In this document: positions 50,910-59,216 of the stretch, piece after piece
Layout: the number at the start of each line of letters is the position of its first letter
How positions within the stretch are numbered: position 1 is the stretch's first letter
Source: Pantoea alhagi
Lineage (GTDB): Bacteria; Pseudomonadota; Gammaproteobacteria; Enterobacterales; Enterobacteriaceae
NCBI RefSeq assembly: GCF_002101395.1
Contig: NZ_CP019706.1
Location: forward strand, 310,001-374,000
Reading direction: 5' to 3'
DNA length: 64,000 nucleotides
Notes under the pieces: model-generated
The model's input: only the letters and a program-made list of their open reading frames with translations
Databases searched by the model: none
Told to the model about the DNA's origin: nothing
Position numbers and translations under genes: made by a program

Positions 50910-51152
50910 ATGGGACTGTTATCCTGGCTGGTTGTGGGTCTCTTGGTTGGTCTGACGGCAAGCAAACTGATACCAGGGCGCGGCAGCTGGCTGCCAACGT
51001 TGGTTTTAGCGACCATCGGCGCCCTGGTCGGCGGCTATGTTAGCGTGTATTTTAACTGGGGTACGCTGGCCAGCCTGCATCCGCGCGCGCTGTTGCTGGC
51101 ACTGGCGGGCGCATTACTGTTGACGGCGGTTGCACGTATTATACGACGTTAA
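50910..51152 (+). CDS. GlsB/YeaQ/YmgE-family small membrane protein
   Basis: An 80-residue transglycosylase-associated-type membrane protein with three hydrophobic segments; SWLVVGLLVGLTASKLIPGRG is the usual N-terminal signature. Such proteins are often stress-induced. It lies 11 bases before rsmS and may be co-transcribed. In E. coli this spot carries priC instead. ATAAGGACATCACT precedes ATG 50910. Confidence 0.82.
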   Translation: MGLLSWLVVGLLVGLTASKLIPGRGSWLPTLVLATIGALVGGYVSVYFNWGTLASLHPRALLLALAGALLLTAVARIIRR

Positions 51153-51162
51153 GGAGCACAAC

Positions 51163-51318
51163 ATGTCGCTGGAAAGCGCCTCTGATGAGATAAAACTGGC
51201 GGTGGATCTGATTATGCTGCTGGAACAAAACGAGATCCCGCCAGAAACCGTACTGGCTGCGCTGGAAATTGTGCGCCGCGATTTTGAAAAAAAACAGCAG
51301 TCCTCTATATCTGGCTGA
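51163..51318 (+). CDS. rsmS: RsmS (YbaM), pleiotropic regulator / DUF2496
   Basis: A 51-residue protein matching E. coli YbaM along its length (LESASDEIKLAVDLIMLLEQ, VLAALEIVRRDFEKK). The Pectobacterium homologue, RsmS, affects secondary metabolism, and YbaM has been connected to replication restart (literature memory). AAGGAGCACAAC precedes the ATG. Its last 14 bases overlap the converging acrR gene. Confidence 0.85.
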   Translation: MSLESASDEIKLAVDLIMLLEQNEIPPETVLAALEIVRRDFEKKQQSSISG

Positions 51319-51955
51319 AGGCAGGCTGGCTGAGACTGGGACTGGTTTTTAGCATATCAATCAGCGTTTCCACCAGGATCGGCGCATCCTGTTCAATATC
51401 GAAGCTGTCTGGCATAAACAGCCAGTTTTCGACAATGCCGGTAACATAGCCACGGATCACAATCGCCGCCCGCCGCATATTAAGCTCGGCTGGCAATTGT
51501 CCGGCCTTGATGCAATGGCTCAGGGACTGTTCTATCTTTTCGTAACATTCCAGATAGAGGTTCTGCTGCATAATCTGTAACGGCAGCATTTCACCCACAA
51601 ATTCACATTTATGAAAAATAATTTCCAGCAGTGAGCGCCGCCGTTGGTCGCGTGCTGGCGCTTCAAAAACATAACGCAGCATGGCGCGCATCACAGAAAG
51701 TGGATCGTCTGGGTATTTTGCCTGATACTCTTGCTCAACGTCCTCCAGGCCAGACTCAGACTGCGCCCAGATCTCATTCAACAGATCGGTCTTGTTTTTA
51801 AAATGCCAGTAGATAGCGCCACGCGTTACGCCAGCCGCGGTGGCAATATCAGCAAGCGAGGTCGCTGAAACACCGAATTCCGAAAAGCGTGCGATGGCGG
51901 CGTCAAGAATTTGATGCCGTGTTTCAAGGGCTTGCTGTTTGGTTTTTCGTGCCAT
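51305..51955 (-). CDS. acrR: AcrR, TetR-family repressor of acrAB
   Basis: A 216-residue TetR-family repressor. The helix-turn-helix (SLADIATAAGVTRGAIYWHF) lies at about 33-52, and the ligand domain follows in line with E. coli AcrR (215). It is divergent from acrA, and the 24-bp operator lies between them. ATG 51955 (MARKTKQQ) matches the E. coli start. Confidence 0.96.
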   Translation of the reverse strand: MARKTKQQALETRHQILDAAIARFSEFGVSATSLADIATAAGVTRGAIYWHFKNKTDLLNEIWAQSESGLEDVEQEYQAKYPDDPLSVMRAMLRYVFEAPARDQRRRSLLEIIFHKCEFVGEMLPLQIMQQNLYLECYEKIEQSLSHCIKAGQLPAELNMRRAAIVIRGYVTGIVENWLFMPDSFDIEQDAPILVETLIDMLKTSPSLSQPAFSQI

Positions 51956-51983
51956 AGTGAGTGCTTTTACCAAGCGGCAGATT

Positions 51984-52007
51984 TACATACATTTGCGAAT
52001 GTATGTA
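51984..52007. promoter_or_regulatory. AcrR operator
   Basis: A 24-bp near-perfect palindrome with arms TACATACATT and AATGTATGTA, differing at one central base from the E. coli acrR-acrA operator. It covers the acrR side of the divergent promoter region. Confidence 0.93.
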
Positions 52008-52095
52008 CCATAGCATGACCATAATTTAAACGCAGCAATGGCTCAACAGTTTGTGATCCATTGACCAATCGATATCGAACACTCGAGGTTGATTT

Positions 52096-53292
52096 ATGAA
52101 AAATAACAGAGGGTTAACGCCTCTGGCGGCCGCCCTGATGCTTTCAGGCAGCTTTTTGCTAACAGGATGTGATGATAAGTCCGAGCAGGCGGGCCAACAA
52201 CAGCAGGCGCCTGAGGTTGGCGTAGTAACATTAAAAAGCGAACCGTTGAAAATTACGACTGAGCTACCGGGCAGAACCTCCGCTTATCGCGTGGCTGAAG
52301 TGCGTCCGCAGGTGTCAGGCATTATTTTGAAACGCAACTTTGTGGAAGGCACTGACATTAAGGCTGGCGAATCGCTGTACCAGATCGATCCGGCGCCTTA
52401 TCAGGCCACTTACAACAGCGCGAAAGGCGATCTGGCGCAGGCTGAGGCCAACGCGCAAATCGCCGCAGTAACGGTAAAACGTTATCAGCCGCTGCTGGGC
52501 ACCAAATATATCAGCCAGCAGGATTACGATCAGGCGATGGCCACGCAGAGCCAGACGGCTGCCGCAGTAGCCGTCGCCAAAGCCAACGTGGAGACGGCGC
52601 GCATCAATCTGGCCTACACCAGGGTCACCTCTCCTATTAGCGGCCGTATCGGCAAATCGTCCGTGACCGAAGGCGCGCTGGTGCAAACCGGGCAAACCGA
52701 TGCGCTGGCGACCGTACAGCAGCTCGATCCGATGTATGTCGATGTGACCCAGTCCAGCGACGAATATCTGCGCTTGCGTAACGAGCTGGAGTCGGGCCAG
52801 TTAAAGCAAACCGACGGCAAAGCCAACGTAACGCTAATGATGCCTGATGGTACCGAATATCAGCATCCGGGTACCCTGGAATTCTCTGATGTTACCGTTG
52901 ATGAGACAACCGGCTCGATTACGCTGCGTGCGGTGTTCCCGAATCCGGATCATCGTCTGCTGCCGGGTATGTTTGTTCGTGCGCGTCTGGAAGAAGGCAC
53001 CAATCCAAACGCTATCCTGGTTCCGCAACAGGCGGTAACCCGCACGCCAACCGGTCAGGCAACGGTAATGGTGGTGGGTCAGGATAATAAAGTGGCCATG
53101 CGTAACGTGACCGCTCAGCAGGCGATTGGTGATAAATGGCTGGTAACCCAGGGCGTACAGGCTGGCGATCGCGTGATTTCGGTCGGCATTCAACGTGCAA
53201 AACCTGGCGCACAGGTCACGCCACAGGAAGTAACAGATGATGCGAAAGCGAAGCAGCAGTCGCAACAGCAATCTGAAAAACCTCAGTCTTAA
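52096..53292 (+). CDS. acrA: AcrA, periplasmic adaptor lipoprotein
   Basis: A 398-residue membrane-fusion protein of the AcrAB-TolC efflux pump. The signal peptide ends in the lipobox LLTGC (Cys 25), followed by lipoyl, alpha-hairpin (about 95-170), beta-barrel and membrane-proximal domains. Length is the same as E. coli AcrA within a residue. It lies 17 bases upstream of acrB, forming the operon. Repressed by AcrR; activation by MarA/SoxS/Rob is expected but no marbox was assigned. Confidence 0.97.
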   Translation: MKNNRGLTPLAAALMLSGSFLLTGCDDKSEQAGQQQQAPEVGVVTLKSEPLKITTELPGRTSAYRVAEVRPQVSGIILKRNFVEGTDIKAGESLYQIDPAPYQATYNSAKGDLAQAEANAQIAAVTVKRYQPLLGTKYISQQDYDQAMATQSQTAAAVAVAKANVETARINLAYTRVTSPISGRIGKSSVTEGALVQTGQTDALATVQQLDPMYVDVTQSSDEYLRLRNELESGQLKQTDGKANVTLMMPDGTEYQHPGTLEFSDVTVDETTGSITLRAVFPNPDHRLLPGMFVRARLEEGTNPNAILVPQQAVTRTPTGQATVMVVGQDNKVAMRNVTAQQAIGDKWLVTQGVQAGDRVISVGIQRAKPGAQVTPQEVTDDAKAKQQSQQQSEKPQS

Positions 53293-53309
53293 ACAGGAGC
53301 CACTGATAC

Positions 53310-56300
53310 ATGGCTAAGTTCTTTATCGATCGCCCCATATTTGCGTGGGTAATCGCCATCATTATCATGCTGGCGGGTGCGCTATCGATTCTTAAGCTGC
53401 CGATTGAGCAATATCCAAACGTTGCTCCCGTAGCGGTACAGATCAACGCAAACTACCCAGGCGCGGATGCTAAAACGCTGCAGGACTCAGTAACCCAGGT
53501 TATTGAACAAAATATGAACGGTATTGATGGACTGATGTATATGTCCTCCAATAGCGATTCATCCGGTGCGTTGCAGCTTACCCTCTCTTTCCAGTCTGGT
53601 ACTGACGCGGATATCGCTCAGGTGCAGGTGCAGAACAAACTGCAGCTGGCAATGCCGCTTCTGCCGCAGGAAGTTCAGCAGCAGGGTATCCAGGTTCGAA
53701 AATCCTCCAGCAGCTTCCTGATGGTGGCAGGCTTTGTAAGTGAAGATGGCAGCATGACGCAGAATGATATTGCGGACTTTGTCTCTTCAAACATCAAAGA
53801 CCCTATCAGCCGTACCACCGGCGTGGGCGATACCCAGCTGTTTGGTGCGCAGTACGCCATGCGTATCTGGATGGACCCGCATAAGCTGAATAACTACCAG
53901 CTAACGCCGGTTGACGTGGTGAATGCGATTTCTACGCAGAACGCCCAGGTAGCAGCCGGTCAGCTCGGCGGTACGCCGCCGGTGAAAGGCCAGCAGCTTA
54001 ATGCTTCGATTATTGCACAAACGCGTCTGACCTCCACGGAAGAGTTCGGTAAGATCTTACTGAAAGTGAATGCTGATGGATCGCAGGTTCGTCTGCGTGA
54101 TGTGGCAACAATTGAACTGGGCGGTGAGAACTATGAAATCATCGCGCGCTTTAACGGACAGCCTGCTGCCGGTCTCGGTATTAAACTGGCAACCGGCGCT
54201 AACGCGCTGGATACTGCCGAAGCGGTAAAAGCTGAGCTGGCGCGTCTTTCCCCCACTTTCCCTGCCGGGCTGAAAGTGGTTTACCCGTATGACACCACGC
54301 CGTTTATTAAAATCTCGATTTTCGAGGTGGTAAAAACGCTGTTTGAAGCCATTGTGCTGGTGTTCCTGGTGATGTACCTGTTCCTGCAAAACTTCCGCGC
54401 AACGCTCATTCCGACCATTGCGGTACCGGTTGTTCTGTTAGGGACCTTCGCCATTATTAATGCGTTCGGCTACTCGATAAACACCCTGACGATGTTCGGG
54501 ATGGTATTGGCTATCGGCCTGTTGGTGGATGACGCCATCGTGGTGGTAGAGAACGTCGAGCGCGTTATGGCCGAAGAAGGGCTGTCGCCAAAAGAAGCGA
54601 CGCGTAAATCGATGGGGCAGATTCAGGGCGCGCTGGTAGGTATTGCGCTGGTTCTCTCCGCCGTATTTGTTCCTATGGCCTTCTTTGGTGGCTCGACCGG
54701 GGTTATCTATCGTCAGTTCTCCATTACGATTGTTTCCGCAATGGTGCTGTCGGTGATTGTGGCATTGATCCTGACTCCTGCGCTCTGCGCCACCATGCTG
54801 AAGCCGATCAAAAAAGGCGATCACGGCAAAACCACCGGCTTCTTCGGCTGGTTTAACCGCCTGTTTGATAAGAGCACTAACCACTATGTAGATAGCGTTG
54901 GGCATATCGTACGCAGTACCGGTCGTTATCTGCTGCTTTATCTGCTGATCGTAATCGGCATGGCCGTGCTGTTTATGCGTCTGCCTACCTCGTTCCTGCC
55001 GGAAGAGGACCAGGGTCTGCTGTTAGCCCAGGCTCAGTTACCCGCAGGCGCAACGCAGGAGCGTACGCAGAAGGTGCTGGATGAGGTCACTCACTACTTC
55101 CTGACCAAAGAGAAAGCCAGCGTTAAGTCGGTGTTTACCGTTAACGGCTTCGGCTTTGCCGGTCGCGGACAAAACACCGGTATCGCCTTCGTTAGCCTTA
55201 AGCCGTGGGAAGAGCGTGGCGGCGCAGAAAACAAGGTGCCAGCTATTGCAGGTCGCGCCATGCAGGCGCTCAGCTCAATTAAAGATGCCATGGTTATTCC
55301 ATTTAACCTGCCGGCAATTATCGAGCTGGGTAACGCCACCGGTTTCGACTTTGAACTGATCGATCAGGGTAACCTGGGCCATGACAAGCTTATGCAGGCG
55401 CGTAATCAGTTGCTGGGCATGGTGGCACAGCATCCTGATACGTTAGTGGGCGTACGCCCCAACGGTCTGGAAGATACGCCGCAGTACAAGCTGACAGTGG
55501 ATCAGGAAAAGGCACAGGCGCTGGGTGTCTCCATTTCTGATATCAACACCACGCTGGGCGCTGCCTGGGGTGGCTCGTACGTTAACGACTTTATCGATCG
55601 CGGCCGCGTGAAAAAAGTTTATGTGATGGGTAAAGCCGATTCACGTATGCTGCCGGACGATATCAATAAGTGGTACGTGCGCGCGTCTAACGGTGACATG
55701 GTGCCCTTCTCTGCCTTTTCTTCAGCGCAGTGGCAGTATGGTTCGCCGCGTCTGGAACGCTATAACGGACTGCCCTCTATGGAGATCCTGGGCCAGGCCG
55801 CGCCAGGCCGCAGCTCGGGTGATGCCATGGCATTGATGGAGCAGTTGGCTTCACAGCTGCCGCAGGGTATAGGCTATGACTGGACCGGTATGTCCTATCA
55901 GGAACGCCTTTCCGGCAACCAGGCACCTGCGCTCTACGCCATTTCACTGATTGTGGTGTTCCTGTGTCTGGCAGCGCTCTATGAGAGTTGGTCAATTCCG
56001 TTCGCCGTTATGCTGGTAGTGCCGTTAGGGGTGATTGGTGCCCTGATCTTCACTACGCTGCGCGGTCTGAGTAACGACGTCTACTTTGTGGTAGGCCTGT
56101 TAACTACCGTGGGGCTGTCAGCGAAGAACGCGATATTGATTGTGGAATTCGCCAAAGATCTAATGGAAAAAGAAGGGAAAGGACTGGTGGAAGCTACGCT
56201 GGAAGCAACCCGTATGCGTCTGCGTCCTATCCTGATGACCTCCCTGGCATTCATCCTCGGCGTATTGCCGCTGGCTATCAGTACTGGCGCAGGTTCTGGC

Positions 56301-56459
56301 GCGCAGAACGCGGTAGGTACCGGTGTCATGGGCGGCATGGTAACGGCGACTGTGCTGGCTATCTTCTTTGTTCCTGTGTTCTTTGTGGTGGTGCGCCGCC
56401 GCTTCAGTAAACATAAGGAAGAGCTGGAACAGGGCCATCCTGTAGAGCATCAGCATTAA
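53310..56459 (+). CDS. acrB: AcrB, RND multidrug efflux transporter
   Basis: A 1049-residue RND pump, the exact E. coli length. The N-terminus MAKFFIDRPIFAWVIAIIIM, paired proton-relay Asp in LAIGLLVDDAIVVVENVERV (span 4), and Lys in span 10 (GLSAKNAILIVEFAKD) are intact, as are the large periplasmic porter/docking loops. It exports dyes, detergents, bile salts and many antibiotics. A strong terminator follows. Confidence 0.98.
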   Translation: MAKFFIDRPIFAWVIAIIIMLAGALSILKLPIEQYPNVAPVAVQINANYPGADAKTLQDSVTQVIEQNMNGIDGLMYMSSNSDSSGALQLTLSFQSGTDADIAQVQVQNKLQLAMPLLPQEVQQQGIQVRKSSSSFLMVAGFVSEDGSMTQNDIADFVSSNIKDPISRTTGVGDTQLFGAQYAMRIWMDPHKLNNYQLTPVDVVNAISTQNAQVAAGQLGGTPPVKGQQLNASIIAQTRLTSTEEFGKILLKVNADGSQVRLRDVATIELGGENYEIIARFNGQPAAGLGIKLATGANALDTAEAVKAELARLSPTFPAGLKVVYPYDTTPFIKISIFEVVKTLFEAIVLVFLVMYLFLQNFRATLIPTIAVPVVLLGTFAIINAFGYSINTLTMFGMVLAIGLLVDDAIVVVENVERVMAEEGLSPKEATRKSMGQIQGALVGIALVLSAVFVPMAFFGGSTGVIYRQFSITIVSAMVLSVIVALILTPALCATMLKPIKKGDHGKTTGFFGWFNRLFDKSTNHYVDSVGHIVRSTGRYLLLYLLIVIGMAVLFMRLPTSFLPEEDQGLLLAQAQLPAGATQERTQKVLDEVTHYFLTKEKASVKSVFTVNGFGFAGRGQNTGIAFVSLKPWEERGGAENKVPAIAGRAMQALSSIKDAMVIPFNLPAIIELGNATGFDFELIDQGNLGHDKLMQARNQLLGMVAQHPDTLVGVRPNGLEDTPQYKLTVDQEKAQALGVSISDINTTLGAAWGGSYVNDFIDRGRVKKVYVMGKADSRMLPDDINKWYVRASNGDMVPFSAFSSAQWQYGSPRLERYNGLPSMEILGQAAPGRSSGDAMALMEQLASQLPQGIGYDWTGMSYQERLSGNQAPALYAISLIVVFLCLAALYESWSIPFAVMLVVPLGVIGALIFTTLRGLSNDVYFVVGLLTTVGLSAKNAILIVEFAKDLMEKEGKGLVEATLEATRMRLRPILMTSLAFILGVLPLAISTGAGSGAQNAVGTGVMGGMVTATVLAIFFVPVFFVVVRRRFSKHKEELEQGHPVEHQH

Positions 56460-56472
56460 TAATGCGTTAACC

Positions 56473-56502
56473 AGAGGCCACTTTATGTGGCCTCTTTTTT
56501 TT
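56473..56502 (+). terminator. Terminator after acrAB
   Basis: AGAGGCCAC (56473-56481) pairs with GTGGCCTCT (56487-56495), followed by eight T. Confidence 0.92.
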
Positions 56503-56611
56503 ACCTGTTTCATCCCCCTGTCCTGGCTGTTATCCCTCGCGGTTCACTTCATCTTCCGTACGGCAGTATCGACCCGTTGCATAACGCAAATGAAAGGCGC
56601 ATAATTCATTT

Positions 56612-56628
56612 ATGTTATGATATAACAT
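56612..56628. promoter_or_regulatory. Zur box upstream of rpmE2
   Basis: ATGTTATGATATAACAT fits the Zur consensus TGTTATANTATAACA with one change. It lies 17 bp before the rpmE2 start, consistent with repression when zinc is plentiful. Confidence 0.85.
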
Positions 56629-56644
56629 ATCAAAAGGAGCCGCT

Positions 56645-56902
56645 ATGAAACCGGGTATTCATCCCCATTACCGTACCGTCGTTTTTCACGACACCAGCGT
56701 CGATCACTACTTTAAAACAGGTTCGACGATTAAAACCGACCGGACAATTGAAATCGACGGTGAAACTTTCCCCTATGTTGCGCTGGATGTATCTTCTGCC
56801 TCGCATCCACATTATACGGGCAAGCAAAAAGACTACAGCCGTGAAGGAAGCTCAGCGCGCTTTAATCAACGTTATGGCCGTTTTTTCGGCAAAAATGATT
56901 AA
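56645..56902 (+). CDS. rpmE2: Ribosomal protein L31 type B (zinc-independent)
   Basis: An 85-residue L31 paralogue lacking the zinc-binding Cys residues of the normal form. MKPGIHPHYRTVVFHDTS and SHPHYTGKQK are typical of YkgM. It replaces zinc-bearing L31 under zinc starvation to free zinc. AAAAGGAGCCGCT precedes the ATG. It forms an operon with rpmJ2 under the Zur box. Confidence 0.95.
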   Translation: MKPGIHPHYRTVVFHDTSVDHYFKTGSTIKTDRTIEIDGETFPYVALDVSSASHPHYTGKQKDYSREGSSARFNQRYGRFFGKND

Positions 56903-56917
56903 GGAGAAAAAGGAGTT

Positions 56918-57058
56918 ATGAAAGTTTTAAGCTCGCTACGCGCGGCTAAACAGCGTCACAAAGACTGCAAGATAGTTCGCCGGCATGGTCGCGTATATGT
57001 CATTTGCAAAAGTAATCCGCGCTTCAAAGCCGTTCAGGGCGGAAAGAAAAAACGTTAA
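56918..57058 (+). CDS. rpmJ2: Ribosomal protein L36 type B (zinc-independent)
   Basis: A 46-residue L36 paralogue reading MKVLSSLRAAKQRHKDC and ending VQGGKKKR. It has only two Cys (C17, C30), so it lacks the full CCCH zinc site of standard L36. AAAAAGGAGTT precedes the ATG, 15 bases after rpmE2. It matches E. coli YkgO. It is very short, highly basic, and ends in a good terminator. Confidence 0.93.
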   Translation: MKVLSSLRAAKQRHKDCKIVRRHGRVYVICKSNPRFKAVQGGKKKR

Positions 57059-57064
57059 AAAGGT

Positions 57065-57100
57065 AGCAGGCTGGCGATTACGCTGGCCTGCTCTTTTTTT
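57065..57100 (+). terminator. Terminator after rpmE2-rpmJ2
   Basis: AGCAGGC (57065-57071) pairs with GCCTGCT (57086-57092), followed by a run of seven T. Confidence 0.88.
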
Positions 57101-57401
57101 GCTCAACCGCTTTTTATTGACTGCATTTCATCACGCTAAACAGCAACCAACCGCTGTGGCTTAAACCTTAGTGTAAGAAAATTGTATCCTTTTATGTCAA
57201 TAAAATAACTTGATTGGGCTATCGCTTTGCCCTAAATTTATAAAATTCAATGAAGTAAGTTTACCTCATTTAAACATTAGCCTGTGAAAGCATGACATTT
57301 ACTGGCATAAATTTAGGCTCAATATTAATTAACCCTGCTTGTGTTCTGGCATACTTAATCTCATTCTTATCCTAAGTGTGGATACACTCAGCGGAGGTAA
57401 A
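57101..57401. other. AT-rich spacer before the 57402 gene
   Basis: About 300 bp with no convincing gene. It is markedly AT-rich with several TATAAT-like hexamers and likely contains the promoter of the following hypothetical gene. AT richness of this kind is typical of H-NS/Hha-bound DNA, which fits the nearby hha gene (inference). Confidence 0.4.
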
Positions 57402-57755
57402 GTGAGAAAAATGATCCCGTGCGATATTTTGCAAGATGAGAGAAACCCGCTAAAATTAAAAAGTATAATTCTACAGAATATTCCCAAAATAGAAAAAATG
57501 CTGATCGGTGATCTGCAATGGTATTCGCAGAATGCGCTTTTTGTTCCGGAATCGGTTAAGATTATTTCTGTAGATCCAATAAATGATGACAGATATAAAC
57601 TGTACTATCAGTTCGACTGGAATGTATTCAATGCTTGTCTTGACATTAATCAGACAGAATCCCAACGGGAAAGTGTTGAGTTTGAGGTAATTCCTGGCGC
57701 ACTGGCCTTTAATTTTATTGATGATACGCGCCCTTCCACCGCCGATGAACTTTAA
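57402..57755 (+). CDS. Hypothetical 117-residue protein upstream of tomB-hha
   Basis: A 117-residue acidic, soluble protein. GTG 57402 has GGAGG four bases upstream and is preferred; ATG 57411 is an alternative with poorer spacing. It contains PCDILQDERNPLKLKSIILQ early and an acidic end (DDTRPSTADEL). No family is recognised, and no signal peptide or membrane span is seen. It is AT-rich relative to acrB and lies in the same direction as tomB-hha, about 150 bp upstream of them. Confidence 0.55.
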   Translation: MRKMIPCDILQDERNPLKLKSIILQNIPKIEKMLIGDLQWYSQNALFVPESVKIISVDPINDDRYKLYYQFDWNVFNACLDINQTESQRESVEFEVIPGALAFNFIDDTRPSTADEL

Positions 57756-57903
57756 ATTTACTCATACCTTATCTGAAAAGAGCAAGCTTACATTATATTT
57801 ACCTTGTCTGATCAACTAACGAATCTTAATATTAACCCTATAGTACGGTGCTTTTTTCACTGTTTCGCATGCAGACAATGGTCGATGTATGGAGGGAAAA
57901 AAG

Positions 57904-58284
57904 ATGGACGAATACTCACCGAAACGGCATGATATTGCCCAGTTGAATTTCTTGTGTGAGAATCTGTACGACGAAAGTATGGCAACGTTAGGTGACAGCC
58001 ATCATGGCTGGGTTAATGATCCTACGTCCGCTTCTAATTTACAACTGAATGATCTGATTGAACATATTGCTTCATTCACGATGAATTATAAAATTAAGCA
58101 TGCTGAGGATGAGGATCTCATTGTTCAAATTGATGATTACCTCGATGATACCTTTATGCTTTTCAGTAATTACGGCATCAATGTTCAGGACCTACAGCGC
58201 TGGCAGCGTTCCGCCCGACGTTTGTTTAACCTTTTCGCAGAAGAGTGCGCTCAGCTTCCTTTACAGCCAAGCCATTCATTTTAG
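57904..58284 (+). CDS. tomB: TomB, Hha antitoxin / biofilm regulator
   Basis: A 126-residue protein matching E. coli TomB (YbaJ) from MDEYSPKRHDIAQLNFLCE to the C-terminus. TomB attenuates Hha toxicity, apparently by an oxygen-dependent mechanism involving a conserved Cys (family knowledge). ATG 57904 is preceded by GGAGGGAAAAAAG. It is 27 bases upstream of hha and co-transcribed. Confidence 0.93.
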   Translation: MDEYSPKRHDIAQLNFLCENLYDESMATLGDSHHGWVNDPTSASNLQLNDLIEHIASFTMNYKIKHAEDEDLIVQIDDYLDDTFMLFSNYGINVQDLQRWQRSARRLFNLFAEECAQLPLQPSHSF

Positions 58285-58311
58285 TAACCGTTAATTTATT
58301 ATGGTTTAACC

Positions 58312-58530
58312 ATGACAGAAAAAATTATGACCAAGACTGACTATCTGATGCGCTTAAGACGTTGCCGATCCATTGATACACTTGAGCGTGTTATTGAAAA
58401 GAATAAATATGAATTACCTGATGATGAACTGGCTGTTTTTTATTCCGCAGCGGATCATCGTCTGGCTGAATTAACAATGAATAAGCTGTACGATAAAGTC
58501 CCAGTATCAGTATGGAAATATGTACGCTAA
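58312..58530 (+). CDS. hha: Hha, haemolysin-expression modulator
   Basis: A 72-residue Hha/YmoA protein with the signature TKTDYLMRLRRCRSIDTLER and ending PVSVWKYVR. It binds H-NS and tunes silencing of AT-rich and horizontally acquired genes; paired with TomB it behaves like a toxin-antitoxin couple. ATG 58312 gives the exact E. coli length. The two-gene order tomB-hha is conserved. Confidence 0.96.
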   Translation: MTEKIMTKTDYLMRLRRCRSIDTLERVIEKNKYELPDDELAVFYSAADHRLAELTMNKLYDKVPVSVWKYVR

Positions 58531-58561
58531 CCAGATGAGAAATAACGGGATGGGTAAAAAT

Positions 58562-58674
58562 GGTGGGGGCCCTGCCAGCTACATCCCGGCACACGCGTCA
58601 CCTGCTGCGGCTGCTTCCTTCCGGACCTGACCGAGTTCACAAGTTAGCGTTGCGGGAGAACCAACAGGGCCCCC
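58562..58674 (-). ncRNA. ffs: 4.5S RNA (signal recognition particle RNA)
   Basis: On the minus strand a ~113-nt RNA starts GGGGGCCCTGTTGG and ends GGCCCCCACC, which pair to close the long hairpin. The apical SRP signature GGTCAGGTCCGGAAGGAAGC is present. It binds Ffh and targets membrane proteins with FtsY. Length and ends match E. coli ffs (114 nt). It converges with hha. Confidence 0.97.
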
Positions 58675-58703
58675 ATTGACGTGCTCCGTTACAGAGCGGA
58701 GGC

Positions 58704-58732
58704 ATTATCAATGATGCCTGGGGTAAATGCAA
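58704..58732 (-). promoter_or_regulatory. ffs promoter
   Basis: On the minus strand TTGCAT (58727-58732) and GATAAT (58704-58709) are separated by 17 bp, followed by a GC-rich GCCTCCGC discriminator typical of stable-RNA promoters. The start near 58697 would give a leader of about 23 nt before mature 4.5S RNA. Confidence 0.75.
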
Positions 58733-58876
58733 GCCGCAGGCCCACAACCGTTGTTTTATTAAACAACCCTCCGCTTTTCTTGAGTATTTTCTCTCACGGC
58801 AGTGTTACCGCTTTGGCATATTTCTTTACATACTGCTTTTTGCGAGGATAAGCACAAACCTAAAGCAGGAGCCGCT

Positions 58877-59185
58877 ATGGACAATGACTCTTTCTCTCAG
58901 CGTGTGATACAGGTTATCGCCGCTATTCCCTTTGGCACCGTTGCTACCTATGGCGACGTGGCGCGTCTGGCTGGCTCGCCGCGTGCAGCGCGTCAGGTTG
59001 GCGGATTATTAAAGCGTCTGCCTGCCGATAGTCGCCTGCCCTGGTACCGGATTATTAACCGCCACGGACAGATATCTCTTCAGGGGGATGATTTGCTGCG
59101 GCAGCGTGATGCGCTGGAAGCGGAAGGAATTGAAATCAGCGATGCCGGAGAAGTTGATCTGGCGCGTTACCGATGGCAATGGTAA
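58877..59185 (+). CDS. atl: Atl (YbaZ), alkyltransferase-like DNA repair protein
   Basis: A 102-residue protein related to the DNA-binding domain of O6-alkylguanine-DNA alkyltransferase. The active-site PCHR is replaced by PWYR (LPWYRIINRHG), so it cannot accept alkyl groups; ATL proteins flag O6-alkylguanine for nucleotide excision repair. The helix-turn-helix with Arg finger (GSPRAARQVGGLL) is present. ATG 58877 is chosen, with CAGGAGCCGCT upstream; the frame open from 58802 gives an unsupported extension. Confidence 0.92.
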   Translation: MDNDSFSQRVIQVIAAIPFGTVATYGDVARLAGSPRAARQVGGLLKRLPADSRLPWYRIINRHGQISLQGDDLLRQRDALEAEGIEISDAGEVDLARYRWQW

Positions 59186-59216
59186 GGCCAGCAACGCTGG
59201 CCCCCCATAAACATCT

